A stretch of 64,000 nucleotides of DNA. Origin: Semisulcospira habei. Its lineage: Eukaryota; Mollusca; Gastropoda; Semisulcospiridae. Of the stretch, positions 63,973-64,000 are shown piece by piece. A program made the translations under genes and the position numbers. The DNA is taken from NCBI GenBank assembly GCA_036245525.1, contig BTPG01000004.1, forward strand, positions 217,193,357 to 217,257,356, written 5' to 3'. Position 1 is the stretch's first letter. Each line of letters starts with the position of its first letter. The notes under the pieces are model-generated. The model was not told the origin of the DNA, ran no database searches, and was given only the letters and a program-made list of their open reading frames with translations.

Positions 63973-64000
63973 TTAACTCATTCAGCCCGACGGCCGTATT
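63973..64000. mobile_element. start of another TTAA palindrome, cut by window end
   Basis: TTAACTCATTCAGCCCGACG then GCCGTATT is the left terminus of the GACGCACTACAG-type element; the rest lies outside the window. Confidence 0.7.

Overview
The window looks like nuclear DNA of an animal, most likely a marine mollusc such as a gastropod (inference, not proven). The reasons are spliced genes with GT-AG introns, long microsatellites, tRNA-derived SINEs, RTE- and CR1/L2-like LINE pieces, and a very high density of short palindromic DNA transposons. I see no bacterial operons, rRNA, functional tRNA or CRISPR. Most long open frames are low-complexity artefacts: CA, TA, ATT or CT repeats, or minisatellites without stop codons.

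Host genes. Three related gene models lie on the minus strand. All encode a cysteine-rich LU (Ly6/uPAR, three-finger) domain that ends in a CC-x4-CN signature. Gene A (10295-12799) and gene B (17858-24594) are 3' parts of a tandem duplicate: Thr/Pro-rich, mucin-like exons followed by a two-exon LU domain. The LU exons match at 38/42 and 55/63 residues although the introns are unrelated. Gene C (27065-31644, with a candidate signal-peptide exon at 50532-50613) is a more distant LU gene whose first intron would be about 19 kb. Every splice phase was checked by hand and is compatible. No hydrophobic C-terminal tail is visible, so secretion is more likely than GPI anchoring.

Mobile DNA. 34674-38183 is a nearly full-length but dead RTE-type retrotransposon (endonuclease plus reverse transcriptase). 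It sits inside a TTAA palindrome with a 12-bp target duplication, and its own ORF is split by another TTAA palindrome. Truncated LINE 3' ends lie at 300-466, 15230-16217, 16895-17366, 32285-32660, 38965-39232, 39749-40200 and 51497-51901. SINEs lie near 4321, 7760, 13178, 20240, 23216, 40975, 43264 and 53935. A Harbinger-like remnant with a MADF-type exon is at 21954-22590. Larger non-autonomous elements bounded by GTCTACCGTATT motifs are at 25162, 27476 and 57135, with an inverted piece near 13880. About forty hairpin elements fall into a TTAA-flanked superfamily and a TA-flanked family.

Tandem arrays. A 24-bp minisatellite of about 207 units (43857-48832) has a 2,160-bp higher-order duplication. 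Other arrays have 52-bp (1826-2530), 370-bp (28001-29349), 24-bp (55437-55650), 26-bp (55938-56668) and 17-bp (60403-61580) units. Several lie in, or at the edge of, hairpin elements.

The strongest unexplained signals are (1) substitutions mirrored between the two arms of individual hairpins, (2) minisatellites that appear to be seeded in hairpin arms or loops, and (3) the LU/mucin-like cluster with splice-compatible exons spread over 40 kb.
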